The notes under the pieces: model-generated
What the model saw: only the letters and a program-made list of their open reading frames with translations
Database searches by the model: none
Told to the model about the DNA's origin: nothing
DNA from: Desulfobacterales bacterium
GTDB taxonomy: Bacteria; Desulfobacterota; DSM-4660; Desulfatiglandales; Desulfatiglandaceae
Length of the DNA stretch: 14,272 nt
Direction: 5' to 3'
Assembly: GCA_022013615.1 (NCBI GenBank)
Contig: JAKLQB010000033.1
Coordinates: 1 to 14,272, forward strand
In this document: piece after piece, positions 1-7,784 of the stretch
How positions within the stretch are numbered: position 1 is the stretch's first letter
How the letters are laid out: the number at the start of each line of letters is the position of its first letter
Program-made: the position numbers and the translations under genes

Positions 1-590
1 AGATCATAGGAAATTTCCGCGAAGAACATCCTCTTATATCCGTTGTGCTGAGTATTTCCGACACCAATGATATCGAAAGCCGTGTTCTGAATGGCCATCT
101 TGAGCTGGGTATAGTTGGGTCCAGGCGTTCGCACAGAAATCTCATACACCACGAGTTATGGAAAGATGAACTGGTCCTTGCGGTTCCTGCCCATCATCGG
201 TTGGCGAAAATGAGGGCGGTTTCTATTGAAGAACTTTCAAAGGAGCCTTTTATTTTAAGGCAGGCGGGGTCAGGAACCTTGAAAATTATGGAGGATTACC
301 TTAAGACATCAGGTTCAAAGGCCATTGATTCGCTTCATGTGGTAGCACGCTTTGGAACATCCACGGCAGTTAAAGAGGGCATAAAGGCCGGGCTTGGCAT
401 TTCAATCCTTTCTTCAAGGGCACTGGATACGGAACTGAAAACCGGTATTATTAAGGCGCTTAAAGTCAAAGGCCTTTCTATGTTTAGAAACTTCTATTTA
501 ATCAGAGATCGAAGAAGAACTGCTTCTCCATTATGTCAGGCCATGCTTGTTTTTCTGCTGGCCACTTCTAAAGAAAAGGAAAACATTTGA
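1..590 (+). CDS. LysR-family transcriptional regulator, C-terminal effector-binding domain (5' truncated)
   Basis: The reading frame is open from the window edge (first full codon at base 3) to a TGA at 588-590, so the N-terminal helix-turn-helix lies outside the window. What remains is about 195 residues of a periplasmic-binding-protein-like effector domain. It contains VLNGHLELGIVG, a LysR hallmark in which a co-inducer-binding lobe starts, then DELVLAVPAHHRLA and later VKEGIKAGLGISILSS, the usual second-lobe signature. The domain is close to full length. The gene lies 39 bp upstream of the LarA-like gene on the same strand, which suggests it regulates the downstream catabolic cluster and may be cotranscribed with it. 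The effector cannot be predicted from sequence. An internal ATG or CTG start near base 45 is not needed, because the homologous sequence continues upstream of it. Confidence 0.9.
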   Translation, partial: IIGNFREEHPLISVVLSISDTNDIESRVLNGHLELGIVGSRRSHRNLIHHELWKDELVLAVPAHHRLAKMRAVSIEELSKEPFILRQAGSGTLKIMEDYLKTSGSKAIDSLHVVARFGTSTAVKEGIKAGLGISILSSRALDTELKTGIIKALKVKGLSMFRNFYLIRDRRRTASPLCQAMLVFLLATSKEKENI

Positions 591-629
591 CAGGATACGT
601 GAGTGATTACAATTGAGGAGGTTAACACG

Positions 630-1898
630 ATGATGAACAAAACTGATTTTCCAAAAATGGCTCTCGTGCGTATGAGCCTTTATGAAAAGGAAATTGAGGA
701 TGTTTCCAAAGAAGTTGCAGAAAGCATGGCCTCCTTATCCCTTGATAAAAGAATAAGACCTGGACAAACCATTGCTGTTACCGCAGGAAGTCGCGGGATA
801 GATAGAATTGACGAAGTGACAAGAAGTTGTGTGGATGTACTTAAAGGGGCGGGCGCTAAGCCTTTCATATTTCCGGCCATGGGGAGTCACGGTGGGGCAA
901 CAGCAGAAGGGCAAAAAACCTTGCTCTCCCACATTGGAATTTCAGAAAAAAAGATGGGTGTTCCTATATTTTCTTTCATGGACGTGTCAGAAGTTGGTAT
1001 TACTCACAGGAACGTGCCAGTCTATTTAGACCAATATGCCTCAGATGCCGATGCCCTTGTAGTTATTAACCGCATTAAAACCCACACAAAATTTGAGGGG
1101 GATATCGAGAGCGGTCTCTTTAAAATGATGGCCATCGGCATGGGGAAACATCAGGGTGCAAGCGTTTATCACAGGGCCGCAGTTGATCACGGCATGGAAG
1201 CGATTATAATTGATGCTGGTCTGATGATTCTTGAACGTTGTCCTGTGCTTTTTGGGCTCGGAATTGTGGAAAATGGCCTCGGTCGGATTACTGAACTCAA
1301 AGCCATTCTTCCCGGGCAAATGCTGGAAGAAGAAAAAAGGCTCCTTGCCTTATCCAAGAAAGTCATGGCGAAAATACCATTTGACCAAATTGATCTATTG
1401 ATTGTGGATGAGATGGGAAAGAACATAAGCGGGACAGGAATGGATTCAAAGGTGATTGGACGGCACAGGGATCTTATTGGCGATTTCTGGATCCAGCCTC
1501 ATCCCAAGCGGATATTAGTACGGGACCTGACGGATTTGTCCGATGGAAATGCCACCGGGGTTGGACTTGCTGATTTTATAACAGATAGATTAGCAAAGAA
1601 GATTGATAGAGAAAAAACGGTCATCAATTGCCTGACAGGACTTTCCCCTGAGAAGGCCGCCACCCCTATTACCTTTCCCAACGACAATGAGGCTATCGGT
1701 GCGGCCTTACAAACGGTTGGGATCAAAGAAATAAATAAGATGCGGGTGGTCAATATCCGGAACACCCGTAAACTTGATCAGATGTATGTATCAGAGGCAT
1801 TTTCACCTGAAATTGAACGTAATTCGTCCATCGAACAGATATCCCCATGGTTGCCAATGCCTTTTGACCAGGAAGACAACCTGATTTCACCTTTCTGA
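630..1898 (+). CDS. LarA-like (DUF2088) nickel-pincer-cofactor-type isomerase family protein
   Basis: This 422-residue protein belongs to the lactate racemase (LarA)-like family, whose characterised members use a nickel-pincer nucleotide to racemise or epimerise 2-hydroxy acids. The N-terminal domain carries the conserved MGSHGGAT segment (around residues 84-91), KTHTKF with a His near 152, and GMGKHQGASVYH with His near 174 and 181. These are candidate cofactor or catalytic residues of the family. A GTG codon at 603 is in frame, but AGGAGG at 616-621 sits 8 nt before ATG 630, so 630 is the better start. The gene follows the LysR gene closely and precedes a TAXI TRAP transporter, a common setting for organic acid use. 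Cofactor-synthesis genes (larBCE) are not in the window. The substrate is unknown. Confidence 0.85.
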   Translation: MMNKTDFPKMALVRMSLYEKEIEDVSKEVAESMASLSLDKRIRPGQTIAVTAGSRGIDRIDEVTRSCVDVLKGAGAKPFIFPAMGSHGGATAEGQKTLLSHIGISEKKMGVPIFSFMDVSEVGITHRNVPVYLDQYASDADALVVINRIKTHTKFEGDIESGLFKMMAIGMGKHQGASVYHRAAVDHGMEAIIIDAGLMILERCPVLFGLGIVENGLGRITELKAILPGQMLEEEKRLLALSKKVMAKIPFDQIDLLIVDEMGKNISGTGMDSKVIGRHRDLIGDFWIQPHPKRILVRDLTDLSDGNATGVGLADFITDRLAKKIDREKTVINCLTGLSPEKAATPITFPNDNEAIGAALQTVGIKEINKMRVVNIRNTRKLDQMYVSEAFSPEIERNSSIEQISPWLPMPFDQEDNLISPF

Positions 1899-2018
1899 AA
1901 TCCGTTTCTCAAGGCCATAATGAGAATTGCTAAAAAGGAGCTTGACAGATTATCGGTGGTATGCAAGTTATTGTTTCAGTAAAGTTTTTTACTCATTTTA
2001 CGATTCGAACTTAATTAA

Positions 2019-2210
2019 ACCCTAACGTTGCAAACCCACACCGGCAAAAACCGCTACGCTCGCACCAGAGCACACCATCTGCGCCTGTGCTCGCGTCGGC
2101 CAGGATCTCACATACTGTTAAGTATGCTACGACCTGTCCGAGGCTGTGCTCAGCCACATCTGACGCACTCTGGAGCGTTTTTCCTCGGTGCAGGTCTGCA
2201 ACGTTAGGGT
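2019..2210. repeat. 192-bp imperfect palindromic intergenic element
   Basis: The ends are a perfect 14-bp inverted repeat, ACCCTAACGTTGCA at 2019-2032 and its reverse complement at 2197-2210. Complementarity continues inward with mismatches; for example CACCGG/AAAAACCGC on the left faces GCGTTTTTCCTCGGTG on the right. The centre is CATACT-GTTA-AGTATG at 2111-2126. Internal short hairpins also exist, such as GGCTG-TGCT-CAGCC at 2142-2155. The interior is clearly richer in GC than the flanks. It lies in the 424-bp gap between the LarA-like gene and the TAXI gene and has no reading frame of note. This looks like a dispersed MITE- or REP-like palindromic element rather than a terminator, since no T-run follows. 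The rest of the gap (1899-2018 and 2211-2307) shows only AT-rich sequence, an isolated TTGACA at 1942 without a good -10, and a small TTCTC-GAA-GAGAA hairpin at 2260-2272. Confidence 0.8.
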
Positions 2211-2322
2211 AAACTCAATCAAAAGGGGGTGATTATCGACATAGAATTATTGTAGTTGTTTCTCGAAGAGAAGGAATTAAACGGATCTTAACCTAAAGCT
2301 ACTAAATAAAGGAGGTAGTATT

Positions 2323-3297
2323 ATGAAACTTAGAAAACTGATCTTTAACGCAATTTTGGTTATGGTTATAGGCCTTGTGTTTGCAGTTGGTCCTGTAAGT
2401 GCTGCTAAGCGGCGTTACGTATCTATTGCTTCCGGGTGGGTAACGGGGGCATATTTCCCCATGGCCGGTGCTATATCACGTATAGCATGGAACCATTTAA
2501 AGGAGGAAGGCATAAAAGTAACAGCGGAATCTTCCGGAGCATCTGTTGCAAACGCGAAACTCATTGGATCGGGTGATACGGATTTCGCCATATTGCAGAA
2601 CGATATCGCCTCCTATGCCCACTATGGAAAGGAAGGCATGTTTGAAGAACCTATCAAAAACCTGTTAGGTGTCTGCACACTCTTTCCTGAGCATGTACAG
2701 CTTGTTTCACGTACAGATTCTAATATAAATTCAGTGGCCGACCTGAAAGGTAAAAAGGTTGCTATTGGTCCAGTTGGGTCCGGCACAACCGAAAACGCAA
2801 AGCAGATCCTTGAGGGCTGGGGGCTTAGCGTGGATGACCTGGGAAAGGCCGAGCAGCTTACAGCATCACAGTCGTCTGATTATATTAAGGATGGCCGGCT
2901 GGATGCAGCCTTTTTTACCGTTGCCGTGGGAGCGGCCGTAATTCAAGACACGGCTTTGTTAGTAGACTCAAAGATTGTCCCTATAGAAGGCCCGAATGTT
3001 GATAAGCTGATCAAAAAATACCCCTTTTATGCAAAACAGATAGTACCAGGAGGGACATATAAGGGGAACGATAAAGATGTTCCTACTGTATCAGTAATGG
3101 CAATGTTGTCAGCCAGGGCCGACCTGGAAGATTTTATCGTCTATTCAATCATTAGCGCAATGTATGGAGACCTGCCTCAATTGCAAAAAGCCCATAGCAA
3201 GTTCAAGGATATTTCCGCTGAGACAGGCCTTGTGGGCATGAGCATTCCCCTGCATCCTGGTGCGGCAAAGTTCTTCAAAGAAAAAGGCATCAAATAG
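2323..3297 (+). CDS. TAXI-family TRAP transporter solute-binding protein
   Basis: This 324-residue protein is the exported substrate receptor of a TRAP transporter of the TAXI class. Residues 1-27 form a signal peptide: charged MKLRK, a hydrophobic core, then a PVSA-A cleavage site. The mature protein begins with the family signature YVSIASGWVTGAYFPMAGAI. It continues with AESSGASVANAKLIGSGDTDFAILQND and the lobe motif VADLKGKKVAIGPVGSGTTENAKQIL, all typical of TAXI receptors at normal length. The start is fixed by AAAGGAGGT at 2308-2316, 6 nt before the ATG. Some characterised TAXI receptors bind glutamate or 2-oxoglutarate, which would fit the 2-oxoacid enzymes downstream, but specificity cannot be read here. 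The partner permease begins 97 bp downstream, after a stable hairpin. Confidence 0.95.
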   Translation: MKLRKLIFNAILVMVIGLVFAVGPVSAAKRRYVSIASGWVTGAYFPMAGAISRIAWNHLKEEGIKVTAESSGASVANAKLIGSGDTDFAILQNDIASYAHYGKEGMFEEPIKNLLGVCTLFPEHVQLVSRTDSNINSVADLKGKKVAIGPVGSGTTENAKQILEGWGLSVDDLGKAEQLTASQSSDYIKDGRLDAAFFTVAVGAAVIQDTALLVDSKIVPIEGPNVDKLIKKYPFYAKQIVPGGTYKGNDKDVPTVSVMAMLSARADLEDFIVYSIISAMYGDLPQLQKAHSKFKDISAETGLVGMSIPLHPGAAKFFKEKGIK

Positions 3298-3328
3298 TAT
3301 TCTGATAACAAAGTCACGTGGTTTGAAA

Positions 3329-3367
3329 AAAGTGCTGGAGCGGCTAATATGGCCGCCCCAGCACTTT
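3329..3367 (+). terminator. Intra-operon stem-loop between receptor and permease genes
   Basis: AAAGTGCTGGAGCGGC at 3329-3344 pairs with GCCGCCCCAGCACTTT-type sequence at 3352-3367, giving about 16 bp with one A/C mismatch and a short TA-rich loop. Only TTTGC follows, so it is a poor intrinsic terminator. It is better read as a 3'-end stabiliser or partial terminator that keeps the binding-protein mRNA in excess over the permease, a usual expression ratio for such transporters. Confidence 0.65.
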
Positions 3368-3394
3368 GCTATTCATTAGGGTGGAGGTGTTGTT

Positions 3395-5500
3395 GTGCCT
3401 GTAAAGGAGACCCAGGGCATAGATGCCAGCAAACGGATGGCAAAAGAGTCCGAGGCGGGGTCCCGCTCACTGTCTGGTAGGGTTGGAGGATTAGTCGCCG
3501 GCATTGCCATAGCCATGTCATTATTCCAGCTTTACACTGGATTCGCTGGTGAATTGCCCGGTTCCAAGCAGCTTTCAATACACCTCACATTTGCACTGGT
3601 CCTTTGTTTTTTGTGCTTCCCTGGCTCAAAAAAATCGCCTCGACATAGAATTGCCATACCTGATATAATCTTGGCGATTCTCGCAGGCGCCTCTGCCTTG
3701 TATCTCTTTGTCAACTATGAACACGTGGTCACCTCGGTGGGTGACGCCGCGTCATACGATCTTGTAATCGGGGCTGTCTTATTAATATTGGTCCTGGAGG
3801 CTACCCGCCGCAGCATTTCCCCTATACTCCCCATAATAACCATTGTTTTTTTACTTTATGCCTACCTGGGCCCTTATTGCCCAGACGTCCTGGCGCACAG
3901 GGGTTTCAGGGTTAAACGCATCATAGATCATATATTTATGTCCGGAGAGGGTCTTTGGGGGGTGCCCCTCAGGGTTTCAGCAACCTTTGTCTTTCTATTT
4001 GTCCTGTTCGGAGCATTTCTCGAAAGGACAGGGGCTGGTGAGTACCTTATTAATCTTTCCTTCGCCCTTATGGGTAGATTCAGAGGAGGCCCGGCCAAGG
4101 CTGCTGTTGTCGCTTCATGCGCAATGGGTTCCATTTCAGGATCATCCATAGCCAACACCGTCACAACCGGAGCCATGACAATACCCTTGATGATAAAGGT
4201 TGGCTTTAAACCCCATGTTGCAGGGGCAGTGGAGGTTGCTGCGTCCACTAACGGGCAATTGATGCCGCCGATCATGGGGGCCGCCGCCTTTATCATGGCA
4301 GAAATAATAGGTGTGCCCTATGTTGAAATCGTTAAAGCTGCCTTTATCCCTGCAGTTTTGTCTTATACAGCAATCTTCTCCATTGTCCACTTAGAGGCAG
4401 TCAAGGAAAATATTCGCGCCCTTACAAAGGCAGAAACCCCACCAATATTAAAGACGCTTTTTTCCGGACTCCATTACATAATCCCTTTATTCCTTTTGAT
4501 CTGGCTTCTTCTGGTGGTCATGTGGACACCCACTACAGCGGCTGCCTGGTCAATCTTAGCTGCCGCTCTCGTAGCAGTTGGCAACAATTATTACCGCGCC
4601 CGTATTGGATTCCCTCGCCTGAAGGATAAAGGTGTGGACAAAGATGACCCCGCATATCTTGACTATCTACAAAATTCTCACGGTTACTTTGTGCGACGAA
4701 GCCTAAATGAGATTATGGGCTCATTGGAAGCAGGGGCAAGGAATATGGCAGGCATTGCTGCTGCCTGCGCCTGTTGCGGCATTATCATCGGTGTAGTTAC
4801 CCTGACAGGACTGGGGCTCAAGATGGCAACCCTTATTACTGAGGCGGCAGGCGGCAACCTGGTCCTGACCCTGATCTTCTCAGTGTTTGCTTCCATCATC
4901 CTTGGCATGGGGCTTCCAACGACCGCCACCTATATCATCATGGCGGCCATGACCGCACCCGCCATACTTACCATCAGCGCAGACCTTAATCTGGGGCTGC
5001 CCATTGTGGCCGTCCATCTCTTTGTTTTTTACTATGGTATAGTGGCCGACGATACCCCGCCGGTAGGTCTTTGTGCCTATGCAGCGGCAGGTATAGCCAA
5101 ATCAGATCCGGTCAAGACCGGGTGGAAAAGCTTCAGGTTAGACCTTGCAGCATTCACCCTCCCATTCATGTTTATCTATAATACCAAGTTACTAATGATG
5201 GGCACTAACTGGAAAGAACTCTGCTACATCATCCCGGTCTGCATTCTCGGCATGTTTTGCTGGTCTGTCTTTATACAGGGGCACTGGATAGTCAAGACCT
5301 ATATCTGGGAACGATTTATATTTCTGGGACTGGCCTTCCTGCTGGTAAACCCCAGTCATGTAAGCATAGGCAGTTTTCTTATCAATCAGCATGTAGTCAA
5401 TTTTACAGCCATTTCTGCAATGACCCTTATTTATTTTTGGCAGAGGTCTCGCAAGGGCAGATCCAGTTCAGGAAATAAACTATCAGGTGCAACTTATTGA
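3395..5500 (+). CDS. TRAP transporter permease, 4TM/12TM fusion (TAXI type)
   Basis: This 701-residue polytopic inner-membrane protein fuses the small (DctQ-like) and large (DctM-like) TRAP membrane subunits, as is usual for TAXI systems. It drives cation-coupled uptake of the ligand delivered by the receptor. After a hydrophilic N-terminus of about 30 residues there are many hydrophobic helices. The strongly conserved large-subunit segment GSISGSSIANTVTTGAM is followed by KPHVAGAVEVAASTNGQLMPP at about residues 245-290. A second DctM-like signature, GMGLPTTATYIIMAAMTAPA, sits near 505-525, followed by HLFVFYYGIVADDTPPVG. The start is GTG at 3395, supported by GGAGGT at 3383-3388 with a 6-nt gap. 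It is translated downstream of the receptor gene, and the length is normal for the fused family. Confidence 0.95.
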   Translation: MPVKETQGIDASKRMAKESEAGSRSLSGRVGGLVAGIAIAMSLFQLYTGFAGELPGSKQLSIHLTFALVLCFLCFPGSKKSPRHRIAIPDIILAILAGASALYLFVNYEHVVTSVGDAASYDLVIGAVLLILVLEATRRSISPILPIITIVFLLYAYLGPYCPDVLAHRGFRVKRIIDHIFMSGEGLWGVPLRVSATFVFLFVLFGAFLERTGAGEYLINLSFALMGRFRGGPAKAAVVASCAMGSISGSSIANTVTTGAMTIPLMIKVGFKPHVAGAVEVAASTNGQLMPPIMGAAAFIMAEIIGVPYVEIVKAAFIPAVLSYTAIFSIVHLEAVKENIRALTKAETPPILKTLFSGLHYIIPLFLLIWLLLVVMWTPTTAAAWSILAAALVAVGNNYYRARIGFPRLKDKGVDKDDPAYLDYLQNSHGYFVRRSLNEIMGSLEAGARNMAGIAAACACCGIIIGVVTLTGLGLKMATLITEAAGGNLVLTLIFSVFASIILGMGLPTTATYIIMAAMTAPAILTISADLNLGLPIVAVHLFVFYYGIVADDTPPVGLCAYAAAGIAKSDPVKTGWKSFRLDLAAFTLPFMFIYNTKLLMMGTNWKELCYIIPVCILGMFCWSVFIQGHWIVKTYIWERFIFLGLAFLLVNPSHVSIGSFLINQHVVNFTAISAMTLIYFWQRSRKGRSSSGNKLSGATY

Positions 5501-5536
5501 GACCGTATGCAAACAAATAGACAAGCAGAGGGAACC

Positions 5537-5753
5537 ATGGGTGATTACAAAAAAATACTGGTGGCATTAAGCCTCGAAAAATATTCAAGAAGTAGACATG
5601 ATAGTAATGGGTGTCAAGGGACGTACTGACCTGCAACATGCCTTTGTCGGTTCAGTGGCTGATAAGATATTCCGGCGCTCTCCAGTAACTGTAATGTCCT
5701 ACAGGGACGAAAAACATGCAGATCACTTAAAAAAGCACATTCACCTGAAATAA
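5537..5753 (+). pseudogene. Universal stress protein (UspA family) remnant with internal deletion and frame shift
   Basis: An ATG at 5537, preceded by GAGGGA, starts MGDYKKILVALSLEKYS, the usual first beta strand of a UspA domain. That frame then ends in nonsense at a TGA around 5630. From about 5589, in another frame, the sequence reads EVDMIVMGVKGRTDLQHAFV then GSVADKIFRRSPVTVMS, ending at TAA 5751-5753. This is the C-terminal half of a UspA domain with an intact ATP-binding motif G-x2-G-x9-GS. Roughly 70-75 residues of a normal ~145-residue protein are missing between the parts, and the join is out of frame. Usp genes often accompany TRAP transporters (TeaD in the ectoine system), so this is probably the decayed partner of the permease just upstream. 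A sequencing or assembly deletion cannot be excluded. The remainder of 5501-5817 shows nothing else. Confidence 0.8.
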
Positions 5754-5817
5754 CCGCCTCTTTGATCGGGACAGGCAAAATATACATTTAGGAATTTAGG
5801 ACTCGAAAAACACTATC

Positions 5818-6357
5818 TTGAGATCTATATTTAAAAGTACCTGGTGGTGTCCATTGATAGCAGGGTTTATCCTGCTAATCCTTACAATCTATCCAATTGA
5901 CGTGTTTACACTAAGACTTCCTAAATATAAATTTAAGCAAATCGCGGCAATCAGGATGAACCAGGGACAGGAAGTTATAATCGCATATCGTCATTCTGTG
6001 GAACGAACTCGTGTTGAAGGTAGTTTCAAGATTGGCCCGGGGCCTGCACTTTACGCCCAGGAAACCCGTATGACATCCGTGGGAACCGGTCTTCCGAATT
6101 CATCACCTGATAAAACACGCCGTGACGGCGAATGGATCGTAGTAGATAAAGGCTTGAAAAAATTGGAAGATGGTTTGAGGTTTTATCTATCACCTGTGAA
6201 CCGGACACGGTTGATTGCTGCCGGACAACACATCAGCCTGGAGAAGATAAAAGCGGGCAGTTTAATCCTTGTTGATGTTGAAAGGATCAGTCTTATGAAA
6301 TGGCTTTTGTGGCGGTTTGCAGCAATATCCTGGCTTGCTGAAATAGAGCAACATTGA
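5818..6357 (+). CDS. DUF1850 membrane-anchored protein associated with TAXI TRAP transporters
   Basis: This 179-residue protein has one N-terminal membrane segment (about residues 8-29, WWCPLIAGFILLILTIYPID) and then an extracytoplasmic domain. The domain shows the DUF1850 pattern: YRHSVERTRVEGSF near 60-75, ETRMTSVGTGLP near 81-93, DGEWIVV and a late AGSLILVDVE. DUF1850 proteins recur beside TAXI permeases and are presumed accessory factors, but their biochemical role is not known. The best start is TTG 5818, which gives a positive N-terminus directly before the membrane helix. The frame is closed by a TAG at 5797-5799 and no ATG lies before the helix. No good ribosome-binding site is visible, so translation may be weak or coupled. 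A long C-terminal hydrophobic patch (MKWLLWRFAAISWL) may contact the membrane again. Confidence 0.8.
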   Translation: MRSIFKSTWWCPLIAGFILLILTIYPIDVFTLRLPKYKFKQIAAIRMNQGQEVIIAYRHSVERTRVEGSFKIGPGPALYAQETRMTSVGTGLPNSSPDKTRRDGEWIVVDKGLKKLEDGLRFYLSPVNRTRLIAAGQHISLEKIKAGSLILVDVERISLMKWLLWRFAAISWLAEIEQH

Positions 6358-6424
6358 AATGTATAGAGCGCCCTAATCTAACCTTTTTGTATTTTTAAGT
6401 TATTCTTTTGGAGGGATAATAAAG

Positions 6425-7750
6425 ATGAGTATTCCTGGTAATCTTTTTCCACGGAAATTGGATAGCCCCTTGCCTGTTGCTGAAAAGGCCAAAGGGGTAT
6501 GGATTGAAGATACAAACGGGCGCCGCTATCTTGATGCAAGTGGCGGTGCTGTAGTTGTTAACGTGGGGCATGGCAGGGACGAGATTGCAAGGGCAGTTTA
6601 TGATCAAATCCTAAGGTGCCATTATGCTCATCCAACCATGTTTACAACATCTGTAGTCGAGGATCTGTCTTCAGCCCTGGCAAGACACACACCAGCCGGC
6701 CTTGATCGCTTTTACTTTCTTTCCAGTGGTTCAGAGGCAGTAGAGACCGCTATCAAGATGGCCCGACAGATCCATTTAGCGTCTAAACGCCCGGAGCGCA
6801 TTCGCCTTATTTCCAGATGGAAATCCTACCACGGATTGACACTTGGGGCATTATCTGCAATGGGCCGAACATCTTTCAGAACTCCTTTTGCCCCTCTTTT
6901 AAGCGAGGTAGTTCATATTCCTCCACCATATTGCCTGCGCTGTTCATATGGTTTGACGTATCCGGAATGTGGGATCCGATGCGCAACAGCTCTGGATGAG
7001 ACGATCCAGAATGTGGGGGCAGAAACAGTTTCTGCTTTCCTGGCAGAGACAGTTAGTGGGGGCACTCTTGCGGCATATCCACCCCCTGGTGAATATTTTT
7101 CAATCATAAGAAAGATTTGTGATCAATACAACGTCTTGCTTATCCTGGACGAGGTCATGTGCGGCATGGGCAGAACAGGCCGTTGGTTTGCCTGCCAACA
7201 CTATGATGTCATTCCAGACATAATTACCCTTGGCAAAGGCCTGTCAGGTGGAACATTAGCCCTTTCTGCGGTAGGGGTCAGATCAATACATTTTGAAACC
7301 ATCTGCGATGGAAGCGGCATATTTGTCCATGGGGGAACATTTTCCCATCACCCGGTTGCTGCGGCCGCTGGTTTGGCCGTGATAAATATCCTGGAGCGGG
7401 AGGGTTTGGTTGAGCGTGCATCCCAATACGGGGAACTATTAGGAAACAAACTAAAGGAACGTTTAGAAGGTCTTTCTTGCGTTTCAGACATCCGAGGCAT
7501 TGGTTTAATGTGGGGCGTAGAACTTGTGGAGAATAAGGATACAAACACACCTTTTCCACGACATGAAAAGGTGATAGAACGTGTCTGGGACACACTGTTT
7601 GAGAAAGGTATCATAACTTACAAATCGACCGGACTTGCCGGAACGGACGGTGATGCACTTATCATTGCCCCGCCCTTTATTATTAAAAAAGATGAGATAG
7701 ACTTCTTAGTTGATACTGTGGGGAGTACCTTAGAAGAAACCATCGGATAA
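6425..7750 (+). CDS. Class III (PLP-dependent) aminotransferase
   Basis: This 441-residue cytoplasmic enzyme belongs to the fold-type I class III aminotransferases (omega-amino acid, ornithine and GABA group). It moves an amino group from an amine or omega-amino acid to a 2-oxoacid. Seen motifs are FLSSGSEAVETAIKMAR near 98-114 (PLP phosphate site), SYHG near 134-137, LDEVMCGMGRTG near 241-252 with the PLP-ring Asp at about 242, and TLGKGLSGG with the Schiff-base Lys at about 271. Residues 170-186 hold four cysteines spaced C-x2-C-x8-C-x3-C, a possible metal site that I believe recurs in relatives. GGAGGG at 6410-6415 supports the ATG. It sits 34 bp before the oxidoreductase genes, so it may supply their 2-oxoacid. 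The exact amino donor cannot be assigned. Confidence 0.93.
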   Translation: MSIPGNLFPRKLDSPLPVAEKAKGVWIEDTNGRRYLDASGGAVVVNVGHGRDEIARAVYDQILRCHYAHPTMFTTSVVEDLSSALARHTPAGLDRFYFLSSGSEAVETAIKMARQIHLASKRPERIRLISRWKSYHGLTLGALSAMGRTSFRTPFAPLLSEVVHIPPPYCLRCSYGLTYPECGIRCATALDETIQNVGAETVSAFLAETVSGGTLAAYPPPGEYFSIIRKICDQYNVLLILDEVMCGMGRTGRWFACQHYDVIPDIITLGKGLSGGTLALSAVGVRSIHFETICDGSGIFVHGGTFSHHPVAAAAGLAVINILEREGLVERASQYGELLGNKLKERLEGLSCVSDIRGIGLMWGVELVENKDTNTPFPRHEKVIERVWDTLFEKGIITYKSTGLAGTDGDALIIAPPFIIKKDEIDFLVDTVGSTLEETIG

Positions 7751-7784
7751 ATAGAAAAAATACTGAACAGGTGGAGGTCTTGAA

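Noticed and set aside
603..629. GTG start at 603 for the LarA-like gene
   Set aside because: The AGGAGG at 616-621 lies inside this extension and is well placed for ATG 630; the extra nine residues have no family counterpart that I can see.
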